38,911 nucleotides of DNA, from assembly GCA_001796515.1 (NCBI GenBank), contig MGMS01000029.1, positions 1-38,911 on the forward strand, given 5' to 3'. Shown piece after piece: positions 1 to 8,293 of the stretch; within the stretch, counting starts at the first letter, position 1, and each line of letters starts with the position of its first letter. The notes under the pieces were generated by a model. It worked only from the letters and a program-made list of their open reading frames with translations. It made no database searches and was not told where the DNA came from. Origin of the DNA: Chloroflexi bacterium RBG_13_51_36 (GTDB taxonomy: Bacteria > Chloroflexota > Dehalococcoidia > GIF9 > AB-539-J10). The translations under genes and the position numbers were made by a program.

Positions 1-482
1 TGCTCACCATTGCCGACGTCCCCGGTTACCTGCCGGGTAAGGACCAGGAATGGCTGGGAATAATAAGGCACGGGGCCAAGGTTCTGTGGGCTTACTCCGA
101 GGCCACGGTTCCCAAGATCACTCTGGTCATTCGCAAGGACTACGGAGGCTCATATCTGGCTATGTGCAGCAGGGACCTGGGCGCTGATTTTGTCTTCGCC
201 TGGCCCACAGCGGAGATTGCAGTGATGGGGGCTGAGGGGGCTACGCCCATTATCTTTCGCAAGGAAATAGATGCTGCGGCGGATCCTGAAGCCAAGGAAC
301 AGGAGAAGATTCGGGAATATCGTGACCTCCTGTATAATCCCTACATTGCCGCCTCACGGGGATATGTGGACGAGATTATTGCTCCCCGGGACAGCCGCCG
401 CAAGATAATCAAGGCCCTGGAAATTCTCGCTACTAAACAAGAGACGAGACCTCCCAAGAAGCATGGGAATATCCCCGTGTAA
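1..482 (+). CDS. Acyl-CoA carboxyltransferase subunit (PccB/MmdA/transcarboxylase 12S-like), 5'-truncated by window edge
   Basis: The reading frame is open from the first base (codons start at position 3) to TAA at 480-482, so only the C-terminal ~159 residues are present. Recognisable family features are an early DVPGYLPG segment, the hydrophobic block around KITLVIRKDYGGSYLAM, then the WPTAEIAVMGAEGA motif and the final NPY.AA.RGYVDEII segment, all typical of the carboxyltransferase C-terminal lobe that moves CO2 between biotin and an acyl-CoA. The next gene encodes a 5S/PycB-like carboxyltransferase. The pair could therefore be two of the three parts of a methylmalonyl-CoA:pyruvate transcarboxylase, or this may be the beta subunit of a separate propionyl-/methylmalonyl-CoA enzyme. 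No biotin carrier is visible. The family is secure; the acyl-CoA substrate is inferred. Confidence 0.9.
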   Translation, partial: LTIADVPGYLPGKDQEWLGIIRHGAKVLWAYSEATVPKITLVIRKDYGGSYLAMCSRDLGADFVFAWPTAEIAVMGAEGATPIIFRKEIDAAADPEAKEQEKIREYRDLLYNPYIAASRGYVDEIIAPRDSRRKIIKALEILATKQETRPPKKHGNIPV

Positions 483-637
483 TGACGTCTAACAAGGGGA
501 CAGCGTTGCTATTGCCATCGGCTGCTATCCCAGGAAGCTCGAAATCAGTCCAGGGGTCCAGCTGAGGGCTGGAACCTATGAACAAACTCAAAAATTGAAG
601 CGCCGTAATGCTCGTAGTGGCGGAAAGGAGATAATTT

Positions 638-2182
638 GTGAATGCGCTGAGAAAAAGTCTCATCCCGGCCAAAGACTTGACCGCTGATAAGGTGAAGACA
701 AGGCCCAAAGCTAAGAGCCCGGTCAGAATCTGTGACACCACCTTTCGTGACGGGCACCAATCCACGGTTGCCACCAGGATGCGGACCGAGGACATGGAAT
801 GGATGGCTGCCGAAATGAACAAGTGCGGCTTCTATTCCATGGAGGTCTGGGGCGGGGCAACATTTGACGTAGCCCATCGCTTTTTGGGTGAAGACCCCTG
901 GGACAGGCCCCGCAAGTTGAAGAGATTCATGCCCGATACTCAACTTCAGATGCTTCTGCGGGGACAGAATCTGGTCGGTTATCGCAATTATCCCGACGAT
1001 CTGGTGGACGCGTTTGTAGAACAGGCCGCCGAGGTCGGCATCGATATTTTCCGCGTTTTCGATGCTGTGAATGATGAACGCAATCATGAGCGCGCTGCCA
1101 GGGCAATCAAGAAATGCGGCAAGCATTATCAGGGGGCCATATGTTACGCGCTAACCCAGCCCAGGATGGGCGGGCCCATCTATGACCTGGAATACTTTGT
1201 TAAGAAAGCCCTCATTCTCCAGGACATGGGCGCCGATTCCATAGCTATCAAAGACCAGGCCGGCCTTATCTCTCCTTATGATGCCTATGAACTAATCAAG
1301 GCCATCAAGGAGAACCTGAAAGTGCCGGTCAACCTCCACACCCACTATACGACCGGGCAGGGGTCCATGTCTCTGCTGAAAGCCATCGAGGCCGGTGTTG
1401 ACATTATCGACACCGCTCTGTCTCCCTTCGCCTTGCGCTCCTCGCATCCCGCCGTCGAACCGCTCGTAGTTGCTCTATACGGCACAGATAGGGACACCGG
1501 GCTCGATATTGAGCAGCTCTTCAAGTGCGGCCAGATGCTGGAACAGATAGCGCCTAAATACAGGGATTTTCTGGATACGTCAGCGATGTCGATCATAGAT
1601 ACCGGAGCGCTGGTGCATCAAATTCCAGGCGGCATGACCACCAACCTGGTGGCTCAGCTCAAACAAATGGGTGCCCTGGACAGGCTGGCCGAGGTGCGGC
1701 AGGAGACTGCCAGGGTCAGGGAGGAACTTGGCTATCCGTCTTTAGTCACGCCTACGAGCCAGATTGTTGGCGTCCAGGCGGTACAGAACGTCCTGCTCGG
1801 GCGCTACAAGGTTGTCTCCAACCAGGCGAGGGAATATATATCCGGGGGCTATGGCAGACCGCCGGCCCAGATCGACCCCGATATCCAGAAATCTATTCTC
1901 AGGGATAAGGAGCCTATCACCTGCCGTCCGGCAGACCTGCTCGCTCCTGAACTGGAGAAAGCCGGGGAGGAATCGAAGGAATTTGCCAGGAACATTCAGG
2001 ACGTCCTCACTTACGCTCTTTTCCCTGCTACCGGGGCACGCTTCTTGAAGTACAAGTATGGTATAGACAAGACCATCCCGGACGAGTGGAAGCCGCCCTA
2101 TGCGCCTAAGACCCTTGAGGAAGTGAAAAAAGAGGACGAGCTTATCGCTCAGGTCAAAGCCGGCAGGCTGAAAGGAACTTAA
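638..2182 (+). CDS. Pyruvate/oxaloacetate carboxyltransferase (PycB / OadA / transcarboxylase 5S-like)
   Basis: This 514-residue protein transfers a carboxyl group between carboxybiotin and pyruvate to form or decarboxylate oxaloacetate. The N-terminal TIM barrel opens with DTTFRDGHQS and contains the SIAIKDQAG strand, whose Lys205 corresponds to the carbamylated active-site lysine; NLHTHYTTGQG follows, with the metal-binding HxH. The PYC/OadA conserved domain fills the C-terminal ~200 residues and the chain ends without a biotinyl domain (no EAMKM motif). The length matches the ~505-aa transcarboxylase 5S subunit rather than OadA with its carrier. The GTG start at 638 is chosen because AAAGGAG ends 7 nt upstream. 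It sits just after a PccB/MmdA-type subunit, so either a transcarboxylase or a pyruvate carboxylase B subunit is possible. Confidence 0.9.
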   Translation: MNALRKSLIPAKDLTADKVKTRPKAKSPVRICDTTFRDGHQSTVATRMRTEDMEWMAAEMNKCGFYSMEVWGGATFDVAHRFLGEDPWDRPRKLKRFMPDTQLQMLLRGQNLVGYRNYPDDLVDAFVEQAAEVGIDIFRVFDAVNDERNHERAARAIKKCGKHYQGAICYALTQPRMGGPIYDLEYFVKKALILQDMGADSIAIKDQAGLISPYDAYELIKAIKENLKVPVNLHTHYTTGQGSMSLLKAIEAGVDIIDTALSPFALRSSHPAVEPLVVALYGTDRDTGLDIEQLFKCGQMLEQIAPKYRDFLDTSAMSIIDTGALVHQIPGGMTTNLVAQLKQMGALDRLAEVRQETARVREELGYPSLVTPTSQIVGVQAVQNVLLGRYKVVSNQAREYISGGYGRPPAQIDPDIQKSILRDKEPITCRPADLLAPELEKAGEESKEFARNIQDVLTYALFPATGARFLKYKYGIDKTIPDEWKPPYAPKTLEEVKKEDELIAQVKAGRLKGT

Positions 2183-2392
2183 GGAAGACATATCTCCGAA
2201 TAAGAGCAAATCTTCAAATTTTTCGTCGAAAGTGCTAAAGTAGATACACATGTTTCGGAAAACTCTCTCGCTTTCGCGAGATCCCCGAGACCCCCGAGAA
2301 GGCCAATTGAAAAGAAGGGAGAAAAGGCAGAAGTCCTGTTCTTAATCATGCTGGCCTCACGGCGTCGAAGTAATAGGACTGGAAAGGAATTG

Positions 2393-2483
2393 TCGTTGCG
2401 AGGAGCGTAGTGACGAAGCAATCTCGGAGATTGCCGCGCTCCCGCCTGCCAAGCCTTGACGGGCAGGTCGCTCGCAATGACAT
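2393..2483. repeat. REP-like palindromic element (TTGCGAGGAGC family)
   Basis: This fills most of the 313-bp gap between the carboxyltransferase and fumarase alpha. It starts with GTTGCGAGGAGCGTAGTGAC and ends with the inverse form GTCGCTCGCAATGAC, so the whole block can fold back on itself. A nested CCTGCC...GGGCAGG inverted pair lies in the middle. The same GCGAGGAGC...GCAATCT core recurs at 10361, 10966 and 14708. The rest of the gap (2183-2392) shows no gene or clear signal. Confidence 0.75.
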
Positions 2484-2495
2484 TAGGCAAAAAAG

Positions 2496-3341
2496 ATGAG
2501 GGAAATCAAAGCCAGTGATATAACGAGCACCGTAGCCCGCCTGTTTGAGCACTCCTGCCATTATCTGCCCCCGGATGTCGTAGCTGCATTGAAGCAAGCA
2601 AAAGAAAAAGAGAAATCTCCTGTTTGCCGCGATGTGCTGGACAGAATCCTGGAGAACGCAAACATCGCCGGGAAGGAGCAAATTCCTCTCTGTCAGGACA
2701 CCGGCGCCGCCGTGGTCATGCTGGAGCTGGGCCAGGAGGTGCATATATCCGGCGGCGACCTTTACGCCGCGGTCAACGAAGGCGTGCGCCAGGGATATGA
2801 TAAGGGCTATTTGCGTAAGTCCATAGTCAACGGGCCCTGTTTTGCCAGGGTGAACACCAAAGACAACACGCCCGCCATGATTCATACCGATATAGTCCCC
2901 GGCGACAAGCTGAAAATCAGCGTGCTGCCCAAGGGAGGCGGCTCGGAAAACTGTTCCCGTCTGACTGTCCTGTCTCCGTCTCAGGGACGGCAGGGAGTCA
3001 TAGACTTTGTCGTCAAACTCGTCGGCGAGGTCGGCAGCAATCCCTGTCCGCCGGTCATCATCGGCGTCGGCATAGGCGGGACGACGGACCAGACCATGTT
3101 TATCGCCAAGAAGGCGCTGTTGCGCAAAGTTGGCGAACCCAATCCCGACCCGGAGGTTGCCGCTCTGGAGAAGGAGATTCTGGAAAAGGTCAGTAATCTG
3201 GGCATCGGTGCCATGGGCTACGGCGGCACGGTGACCGCTTTAGCAGTCCATGTGGAAGCATTCCCCTGCCATATCGCCAGCATGCCTGTAGCAGTCAACA
3301 TGCAGTGCTGGTGCGATCGCCATGAGGAAGCAGTCCTGTAG
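2496..3341 (+). CDS. fumA: Class I fumarate hydratase, alpha (N-terminal) subunit
   Basis: A 281-residue iron-sulfur hydratase subunit interconverting malate and fumarate. The cluster-binding cysteines expected for the family are visible in PLCQDTG (around residue 67), GGGSENCS (about 150) and the Gly-rich GVGIGGTTDQ region with a following Cys-containing stretch. The size is normal for the split two-subunit form (FumA-alpha / TtdA-like). Its beta partner is not adjacent but lies at 7614-8171, with the four reductase genes between. L(+)-tartrate dehydratase alpha is the main alternative, but the fumarate reductase context argues for fumarase. No strong Shine-Dalgarno precedes the ATG at 2496, and a REP-like element ends 12 nt upstream. 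Confidence 0.92.
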   Translation: MREIKASDITSTVARLFEHSCHYLPPDVVAALKQAKEKEKSPVCRDVLDRILENANIAGKEQIPLCQDTGAAVVMLELGQEVHISGGDLYAAVNEGVRQGYDKGYLRKSIVNGPCFARVNTKDNTPAMIHTDIVPGDKLKISVLPKGGGSENCSRLTVLSPSQGRQGVIDFVVKLVGEVGSNPCPPVIIGVGIGGTTDQTMFIAKKALLRKVGEPNPDPEVAALEKEILEKVSNLGIGAMGYGGTVTALAVHVEAFPCHIASMPVAVNMQCWCDRHEEAVL

Positions 3342-3422
3342 AGATTGGTGGAGCCCAGGAGCCTTGCGGCTCTTTGGAGATGCTTGTTAAATTGAAATTC
3401 GGACTAGCGGGTGGTTTGAAAC

Positions 3423-3842
3423 ATGACTAAGAAGGCGTCTGTAACCATTTCGCCCAAGAAGTCACGCCGCGAGTTCATAAAGAAGGTCAAGGAGCTCAGC
3501 GGACAGAACCTTCAGCTATGTTACCAGTGTGGCATGTGTACCGGAAACTGTCCCGCCGCTGCCAATATGGACGTATCCCCTCGCCGCATCATCGAGCTGG
3601 CGCGGTTAGGATTGGAGGAGGAAATTGCCGGTTCCAGGACTGTCTGGGTTTGTGCCTCCTGTCTTGCCTGTGCCGTCAATTGTCCCAGAGGGTTCGACCT
3701 GGCCAGGGTGATGGAGGCGATAAGGCTTCTCACCCTGAGGAAGAATGTTGACCGGGTACGCCCCGAGGACATTCCACCGCAGGAACGCGGCGACCTCCCT
3801 CAAATAGCCATGGTCAGCGGCTTGAGGAAACTTACCGGCTAG
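3423..3842 (+). CDS. HdrC-like 4Fe-4S electron-transfer subunit
   Basis: This 139-residue protein has two complete 4Fe-4S motifs, CYQCGMCTGNCP (near residues 37-48) and CASCLACAVNCP (near 78-89), separated by a helical segment with the PRRIIELARLG pattern characteristic of heterodisulfide reductase subunit C. A Lys-rich N-terminus precedes them. It lies 11 nt before an HdrB-like gene and in the same operon as FrdB and FrdA. It probably wires the HdrB-like site to the fumarate reductase iron-sulfur chain. There is no transmembrane segment, so the complex appears cytosolic. Confidence 0.9.
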   Translation: MTKKASVTISPKKSRREFIKKVKELSGQNLQLCYQCGMCTGNCPAAANMDVSPRRIIELARLGLEEEIAGSRTVWVCASCLACAVNCPRGFDLARVMEAIRLLTLRKNVDRVRPEDIPPQERGDLPQIAMVSGLRKLTG

Positions 3843-3853
3843 ATAAGTAAAAG

Positions 3854-4762
3854 ATGAGCCTTGCTTATTATCCCGGCTGCACTTTGAAGACCAGGGCCAG
3901 GAACCTGGAGGAGCCGGCTGTGGCTTCCATGGAAGCTCTGGGATTGAAGCTGGACGAGGTCCCCAGATGGAACTGCTGCGGCGCAGTCTATTCTCTGGCC
4001 GACGATGACTTAATCCATCAGGTAGCGCCTGTCCGCAACCTCATTCGTGTGAAAAAGCAGGGAAAGAGCGAGCTGGTTACACTGTGCGCCTTTTGTCTCA
4101 ATACCCTGAAGAGGGCCAATCTCTTGATGAAACAGGATGTGGCCAAAAGGGATACTCTCAATGACTTCATAGATGAAGGGATAGACTACGGCGGGGAGGT
4201 GAAGGTCCTGCATCTCCTGGAGGTGTTGAGGGACCGGATAGGATGGGAAGCTCTTTCCCGGAAGGTGAAGCTCCCTCTGCATGGGTTGAGAGCAGCCCCC
4301 TATTATGGCTGCACTCTGCTTCGCCCTAGAGAAATAGCTATAGATAATGTAGAAAACCCTACCGTCCTGGGGGACTTTCTTAGGGCTCTCGGGGCCGGTC
4401 CCGTTGATTTTCCTGAGTCAACGAGGTGCTGCGGTTCTTATCAGGTGGTAAGCAGTCCCGGTGATATTGCTGAATATGCGCGGCCTATCCTGAACTCGGC
4501 ATTGAGTCATGGGGCGGAAGCCCTGGTCCTCACCTGCCCTTTGTGCGATTACAACTTGGGCCGGGGGCAGAAGGAGTTGATTAAGAAAGGGAGCGGATTC
4601 AAGGAGATGCCGCTAATCTATTTCACGCAGCTTCTGGCTCTTGCCCTGGGGCTTGGTCCTCAGGCATGTCATTTTGAGCTGAATCACGGCGGCCCGGAAT
4701 CGCTTCTCAAGGAGAAGAACCTTCTTCCTCAAACTAGAAGCGTTCAATTGATTGAGGGTTAA
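3854..4762 (+). CDS. HdrB-like CCG-domain protein (heterodisulfide reductase subunit B family)
   Basis: A 302-residue protein with two CCG domains. The first runs from YYPGCTLK near the N-terminus to WNCCGA around residue 40 and on to LCAFC. The second runs from YYGCTLLRP (about residue 150) to RCCGSYQ (about 195) and LTCPLCDYN. These cysteine sets bind the non-cubane clusters that reduce disulfides in methanogen HdrB, and the equivalent domain is fused to the C-terminus of TfrB in thiol:fumarate reductase. Here it is a separate gene, 2 nt before the FrdB-like gene. The thiol/disulfide or quinone partner is unknown. The full-length cysteine set suggests an active subunit rather than a remnant. 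Confidence 0.9.
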   Translation: MSLAYYPGCTLKTRARNLEEPAVASMEALGLKLDEVPRWNCCGAVYSLADDDLIHQVAPVRNLIRVKKQGKSELVTLCAFCLNTLKRANLLMKQDVAKRDTLNDFIDEGIDYGGEVKVLHLLEVLRDRIGWEALSRKVKLPLHGLRAAPYYGCTLLRPREIAIDNVENPTVLGDFLRALGAGPVDFPESTRCCGSYQVVSSPGDIAEYARPILNSALSHGAEALVLTCPLCDYNLGRGQKELIKKGSGFKEMPLIYFTQLLALALGLGPQACHFELNHGGPESLLKEKNLLPQTRSVQLIEG

Positions 4763-4764
4763 CA

Positions 4765-5583
4765 ATGAGTGCCAAACAGACAAAGAAGAAATCAGCAGCG
4801 ACAGCAGTCAAACACAGAGCAAAGGAAACGGCAGCGACGGCAGTTAAAGAGAAGAAACAAATAGCGGCCAGGCTGATCCCCATCTATATCATGGGCAAGC
4901 GCTATGAAGTTCCCGAAGGCCTCACCATTATGAAGGCCATGGAGTATGCCGGCTACATACTCATCCGGGGCTGCGGATGCCGTGGGGGCACCTGCGGCGC
5001 CTGCGGTACGTTCTATCGCAAGCCCGGTGACTACAAATTGCAGGTGGCGCTCGCCTGTCAGAAGACGGTCGAGCCGGACATGTACATAGCCCAGATTCCC
5101 TTCTTCCCTGCCAACCGGGCCGCGTATGACTTTGCCGGACTGACCGCCGCCCCCGAAGAGGTTTTTAAGCTGTATCCCGAGCTATTCCGCTGTGTGGCCT
5201 GCAATTCCTGCACCAAGGCCTGCCCCCAGGGGATAGAGGTCATGGACGCTATCTCGGCCTTGAAGCAAGGCAATATCACTGTGGCCGCTCAGCTTAGCTT
5301 TGATTGCATTCAATGCGGCTTATGCACCAGCCGCTGCTTCGGAGAACTGGCGCAATATCATATGTTCCAGCTGGCGCGGAGGATTTATGGGGCCAGGATT
5401 ATCCCCCGGGCGGAACATTTGGCCGGGATAGTAAAAGCAGTTAACGAAGGGAAGTACGACCGGTTTCTGGACGAGTTGAAGGGGACGAAGGAGGCTGAGC
5501 TAAAAAAGCTGTACCAGGAACGTGAGATAGAGCCGATGGCGGCCGGGGAGGATTGGAAACCGAAGGATTCAAGGTACCTGTAG
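4765..5583 (+). CDS. frdB: Fumarate reductase / succinate dehydrogenase iron-sulfur subunit (FrdB/TfrB N-terminal-like)
   Basis: A 272-residue protein. After a Lys/Ala-rich N-terminal extension of about 37 residues comes a 2Fe-2S ferredoxin domain with GCGCRGGTCGAC and a distal LACQ, then a 4Fe-4S domain with CVACNSCTKACP and CIQCGLCTSRC. Both match the SdhB/FrdB arrangement, but the C-terminal CCG module found in TfrB is absent; that function appears to be supplied by the separate HdrB-like protein immediately upstream. It would relay electrons to the flavoprotein encoded 8 nt downstream. The basic extension looks like low-complexity sequence and does not resemble a signal peptide. Confidence 0.9.
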   Translation: MSAKQTKKKSAATAVKHRAKETAATAVKEKKQIAARLIPIYIMGKRYEVPEGLTIMKAMEYAGYILIRGCGCRGGTCGACGTFYRKPGDYKLQVALACQKTVEPDMYIAQIPFFPANRAAYDFAGLTAAPEEVFKLYPELFRCVACNSCTKACPQGIEVMDAISALKQGNITVAAQLSFDCIQCGLCTSRCFGELAQYHMFQLARRIYGARIIPRAEHLAGIVKAVNEGKYDRFLDELKGTKEAELKKLYQEREIEPMAAGEDWKPKDSRYL

Positions 5584-5591
5584 GAGGCGAG

Positions 5592-7265
5592 ATGAGTTAC
5601 TTAGGATATCCGGATTTCTTCGAGCCCTATATTAAGAAGGTAGAGCAGACCAGGCCTGCCCGTGTGGAAAAGAGGAAGAAAGGGGAAGAATTTCAGTTCA
5701 TGTCCTTGCAGGAAAGGCAGGACATGTTGAAATATCACCCGGATTATAAGGAAGAAGGCAGGAGGGAGATAAAGATCGGCCCGAGCAAGGGGTACAGGAT
5801 CGCCCACGAGTTTGTCGACCTGCTGGAAGCCAGGAGCAGGGTTGACCCCGACAAAGTGGACCTGTCCGGGGTTGATTATGAGACCGATGTCCTGGTTATC
5901 GGCGGCGGTGGGGCTGCTACCGTGGCTGCCCTCATCGCCGAGGAAAACGGCGCTCAGGTCCTTATGGCTACCAAGCTCCGCCATGGCGATTCCAATACCA
6001 TGATGGCTGAGGGCGGGATCCAGGCCGCTTCAAAGGGAGAGAAGGACTCTCCTTACTATCACTATCTGGATGTGCTGGGGGGAGGACATTTCAAGAACGA
6101 CCCGGACATCGTGGCCGCTTTCGTTAAGCAGGCTCCCGATGCCCTCCGGTGGCTGGAAGGCCTGGGGGTTATGTTCTCCAAGTCTCCCGATGGCCGGCTG
6201 GGGGCCATGCACGGAGGGGGGACATGCCGCAAAAGGATGCACTACTGCGCCGACCTCAGCGGAATGGAAATCATGCGCACGGTGCGCGACGAAGCCCGCA
6301 ATAGGAAGGACATCAGGGTCCTGGAGTTTTCCCCGGCTGTGGAGCTTATCCTCAATGAGCACGGTCAGTGCGCCGGAGCGGTGCTCTACAACATGGAGAC
6401 CGAGGAGTATCTTGTCGCCAGGGCTAAGGCGGTGATTCTGGCCACAGGCGGTTCCGGCAGGCTCCACGTCCAGGGTTTCATGACCACCAACCATTACGGT
6501 GCCACTGCCGACGGTATCGTCTTGGGCTACAGGGCAGGTGTGCCTTTGTCTTTCCTGCATACTGTTCAATATCACCCCACGGGGGTTGTCTTCCCGGAGC
6601 AGATAGAGGGGTGGCTCATTACCGAGAGGTTCCGGTCGGAGGGGTCGGACATTGTGAATGTCCACGGGGAGAAATTCGTCAACGAGCGCGAGCCCCGGGA
6701 TGTGGAATCATCGCGTTTTATCAAGGAATGCGTGGACGGCAAAGGCGTCCCCACTCCTACCGGCAAGGTAGGGGTCTGGCTAGATTCCCCCATGCTCGAT
6801 ATTCTCCACGGCGAGGGCAGGGTGCGGACCGCCTTTGTCGGCAAATGGAAGGTGTACGACCGCCTGGGGATTGATATATCCAAAGCGCCCATGCTGGTCT
6901 ATCCCACGCTCCATTATCAGAACGGCGGACTTAAGGATAACGCCGAATGCGAGACTGCCCTGCCCGGGCTTTATGTTTCCGGGGAAGTGACCGGCGGACT
7001 GCACGGGGAAAACAGGCTGATGGGCAACTCGCTTATGGATATTGTGGTATTCGGCAGGATTGCCGGTAGAAATGCTGCCACGTTCGCCAGAGAGAAAGCC
7101 AGAGATGGAGAGCTGACCCTGAAGCACGTGAAGGCATATCTCAAAGAGCTCAAGGATGCCGGGGTCGTAACCGATAGGGTAGCCCCCATGCTCCTGCCCG
7201 ACTACACCACGTCCCAGGTAAAGGAAAAGCAGCTTACCGTGAGTTACCTGGGCACCCTGAGGTAA
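5592..7265 (+). CDS. frdA: Fumarate reductase / succinate dehydrogenase flavoprotein (TfrA/FrdA-like)
   Basis: A 557-residue FAD protein, close in length to TfrA of thiol:fumarate reductase. The dinucleotide-binding motif VIGGGGAATVAALIAEE lies near residue 100, preceded by an unusual N-terminal extension. Active-site motifs include MMAEGGIQA, the HPTG loop, LITERFRSEGS (with the proposed proton-shuttle Arg) and the C-terminal HGENRLMGNSL. Where membrane SdhA/FrdA have SHT with the covalent FAD histidine, this protein has SNT, so FAD is probably non-covalent. The start is set at ATG 5592 because AGGAGG lies just upstream at 5582-5587; a longer frame would overlap frdB. The direction (fumarate reduction or succinate oxidation) cannot be read from sequence. 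Confidence 0.92.
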   Translation: MSYLGYPDFFEPYIKKVEQTRPARVEKRKKGEEFQFMSLQERQDMLKYHPDYKEEGRREIKIGPSKGYRIAHEFVDLLEARSRVDPDKVDLSGVDYETDVLVIGGGGAATVAALIAEENGAQVLMATKLRHGDSNTMMAEGGIQAASKGEKDSPYYHYLDVLGGGHFKNDPDIVAAFVKQAPDALRWLEGLGVMFSKSPDGRLGAMHGGGTCRKRMHYCADLSGMEIMRTVRDEARNRKDIRVLEFSPAVELILNEHGQCAGAVLYNMETEEYLVARAKAVILATGGSGRLHVQGFMTTNHYGATADGIVLGYRAGVPLSFLHTVQYHPTGVVFPEQIEGWLITERFRSEGSDIVNVHGEKFVNEREPRDVESSRFIKECVDGKGVPTPTGKVGVWLDSPMLDILHGEGRVRTAFVGKWKVYDRLGIDISKAPMLVYPTLHYQNGGLKDNAECETALPGLYVSGEVTGGLHGENRLMGNSLMDIVVFGRIAGRNAATFAREKARDGELTLKHVKAYLKELKDAGVVTDRVAPMLLPDYTTSQVKEKQLTVSYLGTLR

Positions 7266-7273
7266 ATGACGAT

Positions 7274-7590
7274 CCCCCTCTTAGGATAAGAGGGGCTAGG
7301 GGAGTTACGAATGTAGTACGAGGCTCCTGCCCGTCAGGCCTTGGCATTCGGGCCTTTGGCGTCGGCGGGCGGGGGGTTACGAACCCCCTCTCCCTCGAAG
7401 GGAGAGGGCTAGGGTGAGGGTGCAGTTATGTAATGCGAGGCTCCCGACAGTGCCCCTCTTAAGGTAAGAGGGGTTAGGGGAGTTATGAATAAACAGTACG
7501 CCCCGGAAGGGTCGCACTACAGACAGTCCCCCTCTTAAGGCATGTCCTGAGCGAAGTCGAAGGATCAGAGCGGCCAGGGGAGTTATGAGC
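7274..7590. repeat. Cluster of four short hairpin repeats (CCCCTCTTAAG / CTTAAGAGGGG type)
   Basis: The 348-bp gap between frdA and the fumarase beta gene is almost entirely repeat. Copies start near 7274, 7384 (a CTCTCCC variant), 7453 and 7528. Each has a CCCCTCTTA...TAAGAGGGG stem followed by a conserved TTAGGGGAGTTATGA tail. The last copy is interrupted by CATGTCCTGAGCGAAGTCGA, another widespread short motif. A CCTGCCCGTCAGGCCTTGGC segment at 7328 is close to the reverse complement of one at 2448. The repeats probably arrived within the operon and separate fumarase beta from frdA. Confidence 0.8.
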
Positions 7591-7613
7591 AACTAAGAAC
7601 AGAGGTGACAACT

Positions 7614-8171
7614 ATGGCAAAGAAAATCACGCTTCCGTTAAACGACGAAATCCTGAAAGACCTCAAGGCCGGGGACAATCTCCTGCTCACCGGCGTCATC
7701 TACTCTGCCCGCGACGCTGCTCACAAGAAGATGGTTGAAGCTCTCGACCAGGGAAAGCCGCTGCCCTTTGATATCAAGGGGGCAACCGTGTATTACATGG
7801 GGCCCAGCCCGGCCCGGCCGGGCAAAGTAATCGGCTCGGCCGGTCCCACTACCAGCGGCAGGATGGACGCCTATGCCCCCCGCCTGATTGCCGAAGGACT
7901 CAAGGGCATGATCGGCAAGGGCCTGCGGTCCAAAGCCGTGAAAGATGCCATGGTCAAACACAAGGCGGTTTATCTGGGGGCGATAGGTGGTGCCGGCGCC
8001 ATAATCTCCAGGAGCATCAAGAAGGCAGACGTGGTAGCCTACGAAGAGCTTGGCGCTGAAGCCCTTCGCCGCCTGGAGGTGGAGGACTTCCCCGTAACCG
8101 TCGTAAACGACATCCACGGCGGCGACCTCTACGAAGAAGGCAAAGCCAGATACCAGGTCAAAGCCGGCTGA
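7614..8171 (+). CDS. fumB: Class I fumarate hydratase, beta (C-terminal) subunit
   Basis: A 185-residue partner of the alpha subunit encoded at 2496-3341. Family signatures are the opening hydrophobic strand with LLTGVIYSARDAAHKK, the YYMGPSPARPGKVIGSAGPTTS substrate-binding loop (a few residues beyond that core are also conserved), GKGLRS, GAIGGAGA and the final VNDIHGGDLY. The start is ATG 7614, because AGAGGTGA at 7601-7608 is correctly placed; an upstream in-frame GTG overlaps that ribosome-binding site. Separation of alpha and beta by four reductase genes is uncommon but keeps the malate-fumarate-succinate steps in one cluster. Class I iron-sulfur fumarases are oxygen-sensitive, consistent with anaerobic life. 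Confidence 0.92.
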   Translation: MAKKITLPLNDEILKDLKAGDNLLLTGVIYSARDAAHKKMVEALDQGKPLPFDIKGATVYYMGPSPARPGKVIGSAGPTTSGRMDAYAPRLIAEGLKGMIGKGLRSKAVKDAMVKHKAVYLGAIGGAGAIISRSIKKADVVAYEELGAEALRRLEVEDFPVTVVNDIHGGDLYEEGKARYQVKAG

Positions 8172-8293
8172 GTCAGGGGCAAGGCTCCTTTTCCCCGGTG
8201 GTACGTCAAATGGCAGTAGGATTAACTAATCACGTCTGGACTATTGGAGAGATGGCGAGACTCACAGACGAGAGGCAAAGCTAGGACCTTGTT

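Noticed and set aside
545-1126. 193-codon - strand ORF
   Set aside because: Shadow of the carboxyltransferase gene, whose motifs are unambiguous on the + strand.
5553-5591. Upstream start for frdA
   Set aside because: It would overlap frdB and place the AGGAGG ribosome-binding site inside the coding sequence.
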